A stretch of DNA of 64,000 nt from Whalleya microplaca (GCA_022497155.1 MU385721.1:806001-870000); one strand, 5' to 3'. Positions 12,290 to 24,358 are shown, numbered from the stretch's first letter. The notes: generated by a model from the letters alone, not told the origin. Translations and numbers: made by a program.

Positions 12290-14036
12290 TCATGTGTTTT
12301 CTATCTCGCCTAGAGCCTCGCCTTTGATGCTGCTGGCTTGGCTCACGTCCGTGCTATCGGGATTCTGCACGCGCAGGCCGAGGTGTTTCTCGATGTCCGG
12401 GTCTTGGTCGTTCTCGCCCTGCCAATCGGCTGCCTGCATCTGCGGCACGGGCGAGTCGACACCGGGCTCGTTGATGACCGATTCTTTCGCCTCACCCTCT
12501 ACCGACCTCCAGACAACAGCAATCTTGTCAGCAGCTCGCGTCCCCTTTTGGCCCGATCCCTTGATCCCGTCCAGCTTGTCCCACTCGATTTCGAAGACCC
12601 CATTCTGATCTGGATTGCCGTCTTGTTCCGGGCCATTCCCTTCAAAGAAGGTATTGAACCAGACGTGTGCGACAGCCGTGACCATAGTTAGACCCACAGA
12701 TGCAGGGGCACGATTGCGCCTCTCGATACAAACATTCACGTCACTATTAGGTATCCTAATTGGTTCGTGAGGTTTTAAGATGACGGCCATACCGCCTGGC
12801 TCAGGGTCAATGCTGTCCTTGCTGTCTTTGCTAAGCGATTGGGTGGAAGAAGTGGCAGAGCTGCTGGACTTTGACTTTGTATTCTTTTCTGACCCCGGGC
12901 CAACCGAAGCGGTAGATCTGCTGGGTGAGTTTCGGGCCACTTTAGAGATGAGCTTTGGAGCACCCTTTCCTTTTGACTTCGTCCGCGATGGTATATCGGA
13001 TTGCTCTGGGGATCTTGTTGCAAACTTGGTGCCATTCTCTGCGTCGGCAGCTTTGGCTTCATCAAGCACTTCTTGCTCCGTGGTAGGACTGTTTCCGTAG
13101 CCGGCCAATTCGTACATTATATCCATAAGCCCAGCGCCACCGGGTGCGTTACCCTCGATGACTAGCCGTTCTTTCTTGGTAAATGTGTGGAAGACCTTGA
13201 TCTTCTTGCCTCCTTCCACGAACCCTTCAACGGACAGCTTAACTCCATTGCGCAGTCCCCAGACATGAATCTCAACGATCTCCACTGCTCGGTCGACGTA
13301 CTTCTTTCCGCCCTTGGTCCAACGGTCGACGTACCCAATCCAGCGTACTTGACTTGGTATGGTCACGCCCGCTCCAAACTTTGGCCGCATTCTCCTCTCA
13401 GTGAATCTTGCCAGCGTTTGTTCTGGTGTCCAGCCACATTCGGCAATGAGGTAACTGCAAGCCATTGTTCCGCTCCGCCCTTTGCCAGCCTTGCAGTGTA
13501 CGACCACCACCCGGTGGTCCTTTTTATCTTTCCACCTATCTAGAACCTTCCCAGTCAGCTTCTTCGTGGGGCTAGCACTGCCAGCAGCGCTAGCGCCAAC
13601 ACCATCGGCATCAAGCTCGTTCCCGCTGAGCCAATTCCGCATGCTAGCCACGATCATGGGAACCAGCCTGAAGGGCGGCGGGTGGTGGTCAGGCCAGGGG
13701 TAATGTCTAATTCGATTATAGACCAGCTCGTCCGGGTAGCCAGTACCCTCGGCGCGGAATTCCCATATCGCCCAGTTCTTGCCGTGCTTCGAGTCGAGGA
13801 AGGCTACGAGGTGGTCAAGGGGGTTGCGATATGCACGTTGCGGGTACGTTTGGGACGGGCCAGACCTATTGACAGGACACACTGTCAGCTTCGATATACT
13901 TCGGACGGAAACATGGCTGGTGGGGAGCTCGCACATACGTTGCGATGATGTTGTCGGTGACATAGCAGAGATCCAATCCAGCCTCAGGATGTCTGGCGCG
14001 AGGCCCTGCGACAATCTGGCGCAACAACGAAGCCAT
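12290..14036 (-). CDS. TEP1: PTEN-type phosphatidylinositol-3,4,5-trisphosphate 3-phosphatase
   Basis: Dual-specificity lipid phosphatase expected to remove the 3-phosphate of PtdIns(3,4,5)P3 and so oppose PI3-kinase signalling. Exon 1 is 14036-13939, intron 73 nt, exon 2 13865-12290; product 557 residues. The start MASLLRQIVAG leads into the PTEN N-terminal box (DLCYVTDNIIA), then YRNPLDHLVAFL. A WPD-loop equivalent (YPWPDHHPPP) lies near residues 88-96. The active-site P-loop HCKAGKGRSG has Cys157 and Arg163; its two lysines are the PTEN signature. An Ala/Ser/Gly-rich insertion at about 113-148 separates these. A C2-like region follows to about 320, then a Ser/Lys-rich linker, a conserved block near 'AVAHVWFNTFFEG', and an acidic tail. 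The frame stops at a TGA (12292-12290) but stays open in the same frame for 62 more codons. Confidence 0.9.
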
Positions 14037-16216
14037 TGCTTAAACCTGGTATTTAGAATTGACGGGCTGTCAAATTGGCATTGCGACTAATACTTGTAAT
14101 GCAGTCTCTTTGTACATCATCAGACGGAAACTCAACTTTTCTTCGTCCCAACGCCAACCGTCTCATGAAATGTTCGATGTTGGACAGGTGCAGATCTAGG
14201 GGTATGTGCAGTACGTCATTGAAAGTAGGTACATGTAGGCGAGGCCAAGAAATGGGAGCTTGGCTGCTTGGAGCTAACGTGACCAAGTTAGGTGTGGCTA
14301 GAACAAGATTGCCGTAAATTAAGACTACATGGAGCTAGGATAAACCCAGGGAGTAGGGGTGCTGTGGCTTGACAATCGGATGAACGTACGTGTACTTTGT
14401 ACATACATCCCGAGCGTGTAGAACTGTGGCTGATAGTATTTGGTTCTTATTCCAGGTCGAGAAACAGCAGCAATCGATATGTTCTACAATAGGTAGAAAT
14501 AGCGGACTATTTACTCTATAGGGTGGGCTTGAGAATAAATCGAGAGGATACAATCAGTCTAGATATCTTTCACCCAAATGGCAAGGCACTGCGCCAATGG
14601 CAAGGAAGTGAGAGATTTTACCGACTCAATGAAGACCCTTGATTCCTCTGGGTAATGAATGTGAAAGTGGTTGCAACGGCTTGAAAATTATGTTCAAGGA
14701 GGTAGGCAATAGTAGGGTAAGGTGGCCGTTTGTTACTAAAATATCGTTGCATGAGAATTCGGCCAGGTCTATTATGAGGGAGAACAGCTGGATACAAATG
14801 ACCAAACCGATGGTCTGACCGAGAATTTGTAAACAGACAAGGAAGGAATTGCGTCGAATCGCTAGTTTAGATGCTTTAGTATGCTGAAAATGCCTATCGT
14901 TAAAGTATCATTACACAAGACAACCTCCTGAGTCTTGATCAAAATAAGAAAAGTATATATCATGGTAGCGTATATAGAGAATGGGACTTGAAGCCTAGTC
15001 TTAGAGAGATTCGAAGGCACAGCTCTTGATCGCTTACTTACCCTTATCTTCCTTCATAGTAAGCAATGGGGCCCTCGTTACGACGGAGATAAAAAGCTCA
15101 TCATATTTCGTGGTGGGGGCAAGCGACAGGCAGAAGCTAACATGAAAGGGATGTTCCGTTCACTTGACTCAAATAGTTCAGAGCATCACCCAACATAATA
15201 AAGGCACTTTCACGTGGAAAAAAGACCAAGGAAGATAGCTCCGATATCTGCGGGTTCACTGGGAGCTTTATTCCCAAACACAGAATCATTAGAATAGTCG
15301 GTAATAATCTTAGGAATTTATGCATCACCCTCACCTTAAATATCTGGGTATCCAGTTCACAACCTACCCAGCACACACACACTCTCTCTCTTCTCAGTTG
15401 TCTTAGCAGTATTCTCTCCGCACTCTTCTAACCCATTGCGTCTTCCTACATCTCGGTGGTTCTCACGTAAAACCCGATAGGATAAGACCGGCAGGTCCCC
15501 GAGGTCTGTCCGTTCAAAAAGCCGGATGGTGGATGCGACGGCAAATCCATGGATCTGGGATTGGAAGTGTCGGGGTCTCCACACCCCTGATCGGCGGACC
15601 TGCCTACCAGTTGCAGATCTTCTTCAGCCGGATGTGAGATCTTATTAATATTTGCTAGACGTCATACCATTTGACTGGATGTGCAATGGTATGGGCAATA
15701 TACGCTATGCTTAGCAGCTTCTAGTCATTCCAGGACTGGTTTACATTGTTTACCCCGGAATAATCCATGTATCAGTGGTTTGACTGAGTACGAAGTGATT
15801 CAGTGAGTAATGAGAGAGCATGGAGATGAAAGGTTTCGTGTTGATCTCCGGCTAGAAACTGATATGTGAATCAAGTATAACAGAAACCCGTTAAACCTGT
15901 GTTGTAATACAAACCATCGAGTCTCACCCGTACCGCCCGTCCATCAACTCCTCGCAAGGCAGAATAACCGACTGATCGACTTCGTCAAGCTTTCCTCCTA
16001 CCACTCGATCTCAACTCTCTATCTCACAGGCCAATTGCATTGTGATGCTTCGTCCAATTCCCCACAGCATTTTGTTGCAAACTCAGCAAATTAAGCTCCC
16101 ATAAACTATCTCGACTCGCCACCCTGTATAGCTTAGTCCTTATGCGTCTTTCCGCCGTATCACCGTAGGCGTTCAACTTTGGCCAACATGACTTGTATCA
16201 GGTCATTATACATCCG
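14037..16216. other. Intergenic region
   Basis: About 2.2 kb between the PTEN and Pom33 genes. No coding exon is supported. A short (AC)n/(TC)n tract lies at about 15373-15400. Minus-strand frames at 14053-14553 and 15137-15584 look random. The 5' leader and promoter of the PTEN gene should lie just above 14036. Confidence 0.45.
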
Positions 16217-17310
16217 TTAAGAGGTCTTCTTAGGCACCGCTGACCCATTCATGTACTTGCTGAGGTCAGTAGCAGCATGAAACTGGCGTGCGACGTTCTT
16301 GACAGTATCCCAAGCAGATCGCACGGCAGGAGGGGAACTTTGTGCTCCGACCATGGAGTCAACACGAGACTCGAATGCGTAAAACCCAGCTTGAACATGA
16401 GAACTCTGGGCAAATCGAGTGCGGAGGAAAGCGGTGTAAATGGTTATGAGAATCCACGAGCGACGCTGGAAGAGGATAGCGGAGAGGAACAAGCGGAACC
16501 AGAGTGCCATCTCCAGTGCTGCCACGATAGACATGGACGTATCGTAGTATTGCTTGACGAAAGACCCAATAGCCTCGGCAATAGGATTGGCGGATTGCGA
16601 CTTGGCGCCAGGAGAAGCACCGGCCGGGGCCTTGGTAGGCTGGACAGTGGGAATCACATTGTTGCGCGTGTAGGTTGCGACGTGGAAGACCGAATAGATG
16701 CCGTAGGGAAGCATGGCGAGGGGATACTGTGGGGAGAAAAGCCAGACCAATGCCATGGCTCGAAGAGTGTTAGCATTGCTACCCAGGCAACATTGTAGGC
16801 GTGTGTAGCTGACCAAGATATTGTACGTTCTCATCAGACAATATGCCGACGGCGCCACCAGGATACTTGCTACCAATCTTCTGTCGAGCTCGCCATGTCT
16901 TGTAGACGACGATTCCATACGTCAAAGCCGCGGAGAAGAAGGCGGTACGATAAGTGAACTGGGCCCAGCGGCTATAGTAGTTCATTGCGATGTAGGAGAA
17001 TGAGTATCGAAAGATGCATAGGAGGAGTACGAGATGCCTGTTCAGATAGCTGTCAGCTTGGTGCCCTGAATACTGTACGCAGGCCTCGAGTCTCGGAGCT
17101 TAGCAGACACAGGCAGCCGAGGCGAGTCCATCCACCACATTAAAGCAATTGTGAGTCTACGTACCCGCTAAACCAAGCGACTATAGACACGTAGAAGTCA
17201 GCTGGAGCCACTCAGAGAAGAATGAGTGCTTGGGACGTACACTGTAAGGTTTTCACGAGAGCGAGAACCCGCTCGGTAAGAGGCAGACTCGCAGACGGTG
17301 GAGGAGCCAT
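16217..17310 (-). CDS. POM33: Pom33/TMEM33-family ER and nuclear-pore membrane protein
   Basis: Multi-pass protein of 283 residues of the UPF0121/TMEM33 family; yeast Pom33 and fission-yeast Tts1 act in ER shaping and nuclear pore distribution. Four exons: 17310-17241, a 16-nt microexon 17180-17165, 17037-16814 and 16758-16217; intron sizes 60, 127 and 55 nt, phases consistent. The start MAPPPSASLPLTERVLALVK matches the family N-terminus; the microexon supplies FAWFS, and the next exon continues GHLVLLLCIFRYSFSYI (helix 1). The conserved MNYYSRWAQFTYR segment, a second helix, DENVQYL, then MALVWLFSPQ and GIYSVFHVATYTRNN follow. The rest holds further hydrophobic segments and a hydrophilic C-terminus ending PKKTS. 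Nothing suggests damage. Confidence 0.9.
17165..17180 (-). other. 16-nt coding microexon of the POM33 gene
   Basis: Bounded by TATAG at its 5' side and GTACGT at its 3' side on the minus strand. It codes for FAWFS plus parts of the neighbouring codons and is needed to join the N-terminal exon to the first membrane helix in frame. Gene finders easily miss such exons. Confidence 0.75.
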
Positions 17311-19076
17311 AATTCCGATATTCCGAATACAATATTCAAAGTGTCGAAAGAAATGGAAGTGGTACTCGACGACGATATCAGGCAATGATATTATCCAGGC
17401 GGCTTGGTGAGGTGGTTGTTGTTACTTGTAGCCTAAGGACGTCGTGTGCCGTCGGCGGAGAGAAATGTATGTATGTATGTAGAAGCTGGTGAGGTGGCTG
17501 GATGCGGAAGTGGGAAAAATGACGAACGAGGATGCAAAAGGGCCTGTGCTTTGAAGCGTGCCCACCTATCGCTGCTACATATATGTACATATGTACCTAT
17601 AAGTATGCCCATGACCTTGATATGGGTGCTAGGTTTTGGTGGTTGGTGCGTCATAACCTTGCTTGCTCGCCGAACACAATTGGTTAGAGCCTTCCTCCAG
17701 CTGGCTGGCTGGACTGGCCCAAGCTCTCTTCACCTATTGTAGGAGGTACATGTACCTCCCTGCCTCCCCGCTACGGGGCCTAACAATGCAGCTGCCCAGC
17801 AGCAAGTCTCCAAGAGCCTTAAACAAGTCCTACGCCTATATAAGATGAGATCTCTATAATATCTATTATATTGTCTGTCTGTTCAACTAATTTCCTCAGT
17901 AAATCATTAGCATAGGGCATTGTTCACACTTTATTGGTTCATTTTCATAGATCGGGAGCAATCACCCTCACATCTTCATCTGACTTACAATACCTAGTGA
18001 ATGGTTCGCAATGGCTCTTCGAAAACACTGCCATCATCCAGGAGTGGTATTGTTACACATATCAAATTGACTACGTAGTACATTTGTAAGCTGCCACCTT
18101 AGATTATATTTGGATTGTTGCGCGCCGCCTCCTCAAGTTTGCTATACATCATAAATAATAGTATTGTGGAATTTTCCTTCATTATGCTACAATGCTAAGA
18201 AGCTCGTTAGCTCTAGAAGCAGGTACCATACTAAAAACCAGACAACACCAAGCTAAAGTAGGCCCAGCGGCATTCCTGTTTTTCATCAAAATCCTATGCA
18301 TAGTCGTTTGTTAAGAGCTATACTGTATCCATATTGTTGAACCACAAGCAGATTCTGGCCCAAATATCCCAGTTCGTTATATCCTATTTCAAAACTTATA
18401 TACTAGTGAAGGATGATAATCAGTGGTATAAGGAATTCACATGAGTAATGCGGTAGTACGCGTTTTACCTCACTACTTTTCTCACAGGTACAATCAATTA
18501 TGAGCCTTATATGAAACTCATTCTCAAGTACAATGATAACATGCATGGCGAATATCGGGCTCACAATAGTTGACTTCAATTGAACAAGGCTTATTGGGTA
18601 GGCTACTTAAGTTGAGTTCTTGGGCGCGAGTGCATATAAGTGGTACTAGACATAACATTGACCAAGTTTCATTGCCCTTTTTCATTAAAAGTATACCTCG
18701 AAGACGAGTCGCCGACTCATTTCAGATACTAAGAGCATATAAGTCCCTACATGAGGTATTCTGCGGATAGGAAAAGTAGATAGTCTTCTTGGTTGCATTG
18801 GGAGTTGTCATGCCCCTCGTCTGATTGGTTGAGGAGAATATTGCCTTCTGTTGTTAGTCGCTGGCCCCACAGGTTTTTCTCTGGGCATATATCGTCTTAG
18901 ACCTACCTACCTACCTACTCATGGACACAAAGCGGCTCGCATCTCAGTATTACCTAGGAAGAATTCGAGTTGATGTAGAATCTAATTAAAAAAATCGCAA
19001 CCTCCCATCAACCTACCGAGCGTCAAATCAAGCCAAAACCGACCACCTTAGACACACACCTACTACGTCTAAGTCA
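17311..19076. other. Intergenic region with short tetranucleotide repeats
   Basis: No supported gene in about 1.8 kb. It holds a short (TATG)n tract near 17466-17480, several TACATATGTAC-like palindromic words near 17578-17600, and (CTAC)4 at about 18904-18919 just upstream of the ACR3 gene. The part from about 17850 to 18880 is AT-rich. Confidence 0.45.
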
Positions 19077-20443
19077 ATGGCGACACAAGAACATGGAAAT
19101 ACCGATCATGGACTCTTCTACACGAACCCCATCGATATGGGCTCTCCAGAGAACGAATTCAGAGAAAAAGTCTCGGATGTTGAAAACCAACAACCCATTC
19201 CCCCATCTTCTCCCAAGCAGTCGGCCTTCAAATCCCTCGGCTGGCTAGATCGCTTCCTTGCCGTTTGGATCTTTCTCGCGATGGCGATCGGAATCATACT
19301 GGGAAACTTCGTACCCGACATGGCGGATGCCCTTGCAAAAGGCCAGTTCGTCGGTGTCTCGGTGCCTATCGGTAGGGTGCAGCAGATGAAGTTGCTTACC
19401 TTGGCTCACGATTTATAGCTGTCGGACTCCTAGTAATGATGTATCCCATTTTATGTAAGGTCCGGTATGAAACCTTACATGAAGTCTTTTCGCACCGCGA
19501 GATCTGGAAGCAGATTGCTTTCAGTGTCGTGGTGAATTGGATCGTAGCCCCTTTTCTCATGGTTGGTAACCTTCTCCCCTGTGATATTTCAGCACACCTT
19601 TTGAGCGTTCCGAAAATTTTCAACTAATTCGTTCATTTCTACAGCTCGCGCTTGCGTGGGCATGCCTTCCAGATGAACCCGGACTTCGCACGGGCTTGAT
19701 CCTCGTGGGCTTAGGTCGATGTATTGCCATGGTAAGAACCTCCAAGTCCCACGAAGACAGCTGTCATACCTGACCGACCATCACAGGTGTTGATCTGGAC
19801 CGGCCTTGCCGGCGGTGACGGAGAGTACTGCGCCATCCTCGTAGCAATCAACTCTATCTTACAGATGGTACTATTTGCTCCCATGGCGGTATTCTTCATC
19901 CGCGTGATTAGCGGCGAAACTGGACCTCTAGACGTATCATATGAGGTCGTTGCGACCAGCGTTGGGACGTTCCTCGGGATTCCACTAGGCGCGGCAATAC
20001 TATCTCGCTTTGGACTGCGCGCTCTAGCAGGTGCCGAATGGTACGAGCGGGTGTTCCTCAAGTTCGTGGCTCCTTGGTCCCTGATAGGATTGCTCTACAC
20101 GATTCTGGTCCTCTTTGCCTATCAGGGTCAGCAAGTTGTCCACCAGATTGTGTCCGTAGTGCGCGTGGCCGTCCCCCTCATCGTTTATTTCGTCACTGTA
20201 TTCTTCTTGACCTTGTGGATGACACGTCGTTGTGGATTTGGCTTCGCCCTGGGAACGACTCAAAGCTTTACTGCCGCGAGTAATAATTTCGAGCTAGCGA
20301 TGGCGGTCGCTATCGCTACCTATGGCCCTCATAGCGATCAGGCTCTTGCGTCTGCAGTTGGGCCACTCATTGAGGTACCGGTGCTGCTTGGATTGGTGTA
20401 TATCGTTAAGCTACTTGGTAACAGATGGGCGTGGAAGGACTAA
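19077..20443 (+). CDS. ACR3: Arsenite efflux transporter ACR3
   Basis: Plasma-membrane As(III) (and probably Sb(III)) exporter of the bile/arsenite/riboflavin transporter superfamily; 393 residues, expected ten membrane helices. Exons 19077-19371, 19419-19561, 19645-19731 and 19787-20443; introns of 47, 83 and 55 nt. A hydrophilic N-terminus of about 55 residues precedes helix 1 (LGWLDRFLAVWIFLAMAIG). Family markers are GVSVPIAVGLLVMMYPILCKVRYE spanning the first splice, the GRCIAMVLIW segment carrying the conserved cysteine, EYCAILVAINSILQ, and near the C-terminus the SFTAASNNFELAMAVAIA motif and GPLIEVPVLLGLVY. The gene is not next to an arsenate reductase or ArsH-like gene, so it is not part of a visible resistance cluster. 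It is convergent with the methyltransferase gene. Confidence 0.95.
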
Positions 20444-20774
20444 TTGGGAACCTAAAAGTCCGCGTCTGCAAGGAACGGGTAAGCTGTTCAAAAGGGGCGG
20501 GCTATGAAATCATTGGTAGCAAATTCTCAGGCGATTTGTCACGAAAACATATGATTATGAACGGATGGCAAGAGAACGGAACATCGGTCATAAATGGAGC
20601 TGTGCTCAACGCAAAACATGCAAAAAGCATATATGTATAGCTCAAGCCCGTGAAGAGTCTATCTCTCTAACATTTATACTCTATGGCTTTATGATCTAGA
20701 GTCTAATTCTATCATGCAATGCAATGCCCGTAGTCTCGATGCGCTTCTATGATGCATACCCAAATACCCCCTTA
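20444..20774. other. Convergent intergenic spacer
   Basis: About 330 bases between the 3' ends of the ACR3 and methyltransferase genes. It should contain both 3' UTRs. No other feature is seen. Confidence 0.5.
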
Positions 20775-21962
20775 TTAAGCCCAACCAATCCTGAACACCT
20801 TATACCCGCTCTCATCCGTGCGCCCGACGCCGCTTTTCTTCTTCAATATCTCCTGTCCGAGAATAGCCAGGGCGCGCCCGTCCGGGCCCCTGGGGCCGTC
20901 GCCCGTCGCAAAGGCGGGCTCGACGGTGTCGCTGATCCCCTCGAACTTCCCCGACGTGCGCACCGTCGCCACAAGCCAGAACACGCCGTCGGGCGCGAGC
21001 AAGCGCGCAGCGCAATCGCGCAGCATCACCGCGTGCTCAGGCGCGTAGACCACGTCCGTAGCAATCAGCACCTTGGCCGGCGCATGCAGCGGCGGCTCCA
21101 ACTCGGGCTCAGCCCAGTCGAGCAGACAGGCGCACACGGGCGGCTGCTCAGATGGGAAGTTCGTCGCGATGTTCGCGCGCAGGTTGGCCAGCACCGCCGG
21201 GTGGTACTCCGTAGCGACCACGGTGGCGTCCGCGATGGCGAGGCGCTGAAGCAGCTTTCCCAGCGTCAGACTGACGAGGCCGGTCCCGGCCCCGAGCTCG
21301 ATGATGCGCGGTGCGGGGCCCAGGAACGAGCGCGTGAGGTTGAAGCGCGCGGGCGACGCGCACATGAGCTCGGACACGACGATGGAGGCGCCCCAGGTCT
21401 GCAGGCCGACGTCGGTGTGGTCTGCGCCTGTCAACGGGTCGTCGTTCAGCTGCACCTGGAGCTTGCTAGGCGCGCCGGCGTCCGCGGATACGTCGAAGAT
21501 GAAATCGCGCGTCAGTCCGGCGTCTTCCTCCTCGGGCTCGTCCAGTAGGCCGTTCAGCGATGCGAGCACCGACGCCGCATCTTCGATGGAGCCCTGGCGC
21601 ACGTCTTCGGAGAGTAGGCAGGTTTCCTCGGCGCGGGCGATGAAGCCGGTCAGCCACCGCACAGCAAAGTTGCGCTCGAAGGTGTCGGCGCGCAGGACGA
21701 TGAGGGCATCTTCTAGATCCTCGCCATCGACACCGCCTTCATTCTCGGAAGCATAACCAGAGTCGACCGCGGGGGTGCTCGAGTCGCTCAGCAATCTCCT
21801 AGTCTTAGGCCTTGATCGGAAAGCGAACTTTCGCGGCAGCGGACAGTACAGCGCGTGCAAGTTGTGCAGCGCCGTTGAGACTTGTTCCTCGGTTAGCGAC
21901 TCTGGAGAGCGCAGGGACGGTAAGCTGCTTGTGGGAGGCAGCAAATGACACGGGGTGGCCAT
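20775..21962 (-). CDS. METTL21-like protein lysine methyltransferase (Methyltransf_16)
   Basis: Single-exon gene for a 395-residue S-adenosylmethionine-dependent enzyme of the Methyltransf_16 family, which contains protein-lysine methyltransferases such as EEF2KMT/Efm3. The closest functional match is uncertain. Features: a poorly conserved N-terminal third, the VGLQTWGAS segment before the Rossmann fold, SAM motif I IIELGAGTGLVSL (about 221-233), an acidic post-motif residue in VVATEY, and the TDVVYAPEH motif (about 302-310) equivalent to the family's D/ExxY. The C-terminus ends with GYKVFRIGWA. The start is the ATG at 21962; a GTG seven codons upstream is not used. The gene is GC-rich compared with its flanks. 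Confidence 0.85.
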   Translation of the reverse strand: MATPCHLLPPTSSLPSLRSPESLTEEQVSTALHNLHALYCPLPRKFAFRSRPKTRRLLSDSSTPAVDSGYASENEGGVDGEDLEDALIVLRADTFERNFAVRWLTGFIARAEETCLLSEDVRQGSIEDAASVLASLNGLLDEPEEEDAGLTRDFIFDVSADAGAPSKLQVQLNDDPLTGADHTDVGLQTWGASIVVSELMCASPARFNLTRSFLGPAPRIIELGAGTGLVSLTLGKLLQRLAIADATVVATEYHPAVLANLRANIATNFPSEQPPVCACLLDWAEPELEPPLHAPAKVLIATDVVYAPEHAVMLRDCAARLLAPDGVFWLVATVRTSGKFEGISDTVEPAFATGDGPRGPDGRALAILGQEILKKKSGVGRTDESGYKVFRIGWA

Positions 21963-22747
21963 GAGGACTAGGCGACTGCCCACCTGTGGCAGGTAAGGCG
22001 CCGAGGAGTCGTCGGGTTTAGATACAGAAATGAGTGAAATGCGAAAGAGATGCTGACCTTACGACGATATATGTATCGCCAAAAGAACAAAATTATTGCG
22101 CCCTGTGGACCCATGTAGGGTCTAGACCAGTCGGGGCGGAAAGCTAAATGCGGCTATCGTCAACACCGATGCGGGATATGGGACTCTAAATTGAGCGGTG
22201 AGTGATCGGATAAGTTTTAACTAAATTATAGGATTATCGAAAGGAACGGGTGCTACATTCAAGTCTGACTCAGTTCGGTGAGCCTTATGAATTTCACACC
22301 CAGCTGAAATTAACTTTGCTTCTATCAGCGCTCGGGGAGCGAGTCAAACATGCGTGCATCTCAATGGTGGTAAAATTCCCACGCCATGAGACTGTTCATA
22401 GCATCATATATCATATTTCAAAATATACCTCAGCAAGGCTCTGTTGTTTACCACAATGGTTTAATATCTCGAGTCGGTCTGTCGTTCAGTGCTCATTCAA
22501 TGTTTGCTATAGTACATTTCATCTAGTCTGTATAAGCCAGCTGTGTGTGTAACATGCTGGTTTTCGCCTTAGGATAGGTGCGAATAGTTATCTAGTTCAT
22601 AAATGGTAGTCTCAAGACTGAAATAGATAATGATCCTCGGAGATATATACCTCGAGACCTTTTGATGTGCTCTTGCAGAAATTGACTCGGCTTCATCGAG
22701 GGTCATTCCAGTGCGAATCTCAGGCTTGAGTTATTAACTCTTTAAAT
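21963..22747. other. Intergenic region
   Basis: About 0.8 kb between the methyltransferase start and the bZIP stop. A 100-codon plus-strand frame at 22250 has no family features and normal AT-rich composition, so it is not called. Confidence 0.45.
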
Positions 22748-23505
22748 TCAAGTAGACTCATCCATCAACTGAAACAACCGTGTGTTCTTGACATGACAAT
22801 CCCTCACACTCCCGCATCCTAACACCGTGCGGGCTTGCGCGGCATCGCCGTGGCCCTGTAAATTAGCTATGATATCAGCCGCGGCGTCGCAGGGAGTCAG
22901 ATGTGCCCGTTCGGTAGGATCCCGAGTCCCAGATACGCCAGCCCCATCATCACACACGGGGACATCCTCATACTCCCCTCTTATGGGCGGGTGGCTTGGG
23001 CTTCCACACTGTCCCGTAGCATCCCGATCCCCTCTCCGCGGCGAAGACGGTATAGCAGGAATACCCACACCCGGCGCCATCAACGCAACCCGTGGCTCGT
23101 CCTCCAGCTCTGGCCGAGTACTCGCGCCCTCAAGGCACTGCCCCGGACCGCCATCCGCCTCCGCACGCAGGAACTCCTCGACCTCGCGCCGCCCGACCCC
23201 ATGCCGCGCGAGCAAGAGCATCAAGCGCTCGTTCCGCCAGGCGACGGCGCGTGCGGCCCGCTGCATCTCGGCCGAGGCCTGGGCGTCGCGGCGCTCGTAG
23301 TCGCGCAGGCGGCGCTCGAGGGCCTCGATGCGCTCGCGCCGGCGGGCGCGGCTGCGCTGCTGGTTCTGGCGGTTCTGGACTAGGTCCGCGGGGACCCTGA
23401 TCTGTATGTGTACGTAGATATGTCAGTGGTCTATCGGGAGCGGGATGGGTGGGTGGTGGTGTTTGTTTCTGGCAGTAGGAAGGTAATACTGACCTTCCGG
23501 GGCAT
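22748..23505 (-). CDS. Small bZIP-type transcription factor
   Basis: Predicted nuclear DNA-binding protein of 221 residues. Exon 1 is only 12 nt (23505-23494, MPRK); intron 23493-23402; exon 2 23401-22748. The basic region follows at once: VQNRQNQQRSRARRRERIEA, then a heptad-like stretch (LERRLRDYERRDAQ) that continues into an Ala/Arg/Leu-rich helix (MQRAARAVAWRNERLMLLL). The NRxNQxRSRARR pattern is that of a fungal bZIP subgroup found near secondary-metabolite or stress genes. The remaining C-terminal 120 residues are Pro/Gly/Asp-rich without known domain. The joining of exon 1 rests on phase and on the common 'MPRK + basic' start of this group. Target genes are unknown. Confidence 0.75.
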
Positions 23506-24358
23506 GGTGGTGATTGAGGCGTGTTGAGTCGCAGTTCTGGCTAATTGGGATGCAAGACTTCAGATGGTGTCATCGTTTGTTCAACGGTATGCAAGCTTGT
23601 TTCACTTGATAACGGGAGGCCCCATCGTGAGTTCAACATCCTGTTGTCGTTTTCGTAGACGGAGGTTGGAGAAGTGAACTCCAAAATCAAAACTCTAAAT
23701 AATCATTAGCTGAAGACAGTGCCCCGATCAAAGCTATACTGTACTAGGCAAGTTGTTAATAGTGGTCTGAATTGAAGCACACGTAATTGAATTGACCGTT
23801 CAGCCCGTTGCTACAATACCATGAGCATGATGTGTATCGTGAGACTAATAGTAGGAAATCCTAGTTGAGACGGTACTGAGCCTCATTCTCTAAGTGTGGT
23901 CACTTGCCAGGTACCGTACCTAACGGAATAGGACAGGCGGCTCGGTCTCACTGAATCGCTTCATCGGTGTGGTGAACGCATCGTTTATTGTGGATTTTAC
24001 CAGAGTCAACTACCTATACACACCTACGTACGTTCATCAAGGATATCTCCTCGGTATCGTTACGAAGATCGGCAACTATGTATTGCCCAGTAGCATCCCC
24101 CGTAAATGCCTTCCTAGCCATCAACATGGCCAGAACCAGATCATCAAATCGCAGTTACCTTCACCGCATTTTTATCTTCCATGAATCTCGAAATGCAAGC
24201 CTAAGATGTCGGCTTTTGTGCCGATGGGTATCAACCTTCAACTCCATTGCCGATGCCAATATCGGCGTGTTCCAACCATCACCCAGAATTCTAGTCCAGA
24301 TCTCCTTTCTATGTCCGTCGTTCGGAAATTAGTCTCATCAAGTACACCATGACCGAGA
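23506..24358. other. Intergenic region
   Basis: About 0.85 kb holding the promoter of the bZIP gene (right of 23505) and the 3' UTR of the CTK2 gene. Plus-strand frames at 23969-24332 have no recognised feature. Confidence 0.45.

Noticed and set aside
12039..12608. 189-codon plus-strand open frame
   Set aside because: It is antisense to the 3' part of the PTEN gene and its extension; the Pro/Ser/Leu composition is what the reverse of a Gly/Glu/Lys-rich tail gives.
20724..21548. 274-codon plus-strand open frame
   Set aside because: Antisense shadow of the GC-rich methyltransferase gene; Arg/Gly/His-rich with no motif.
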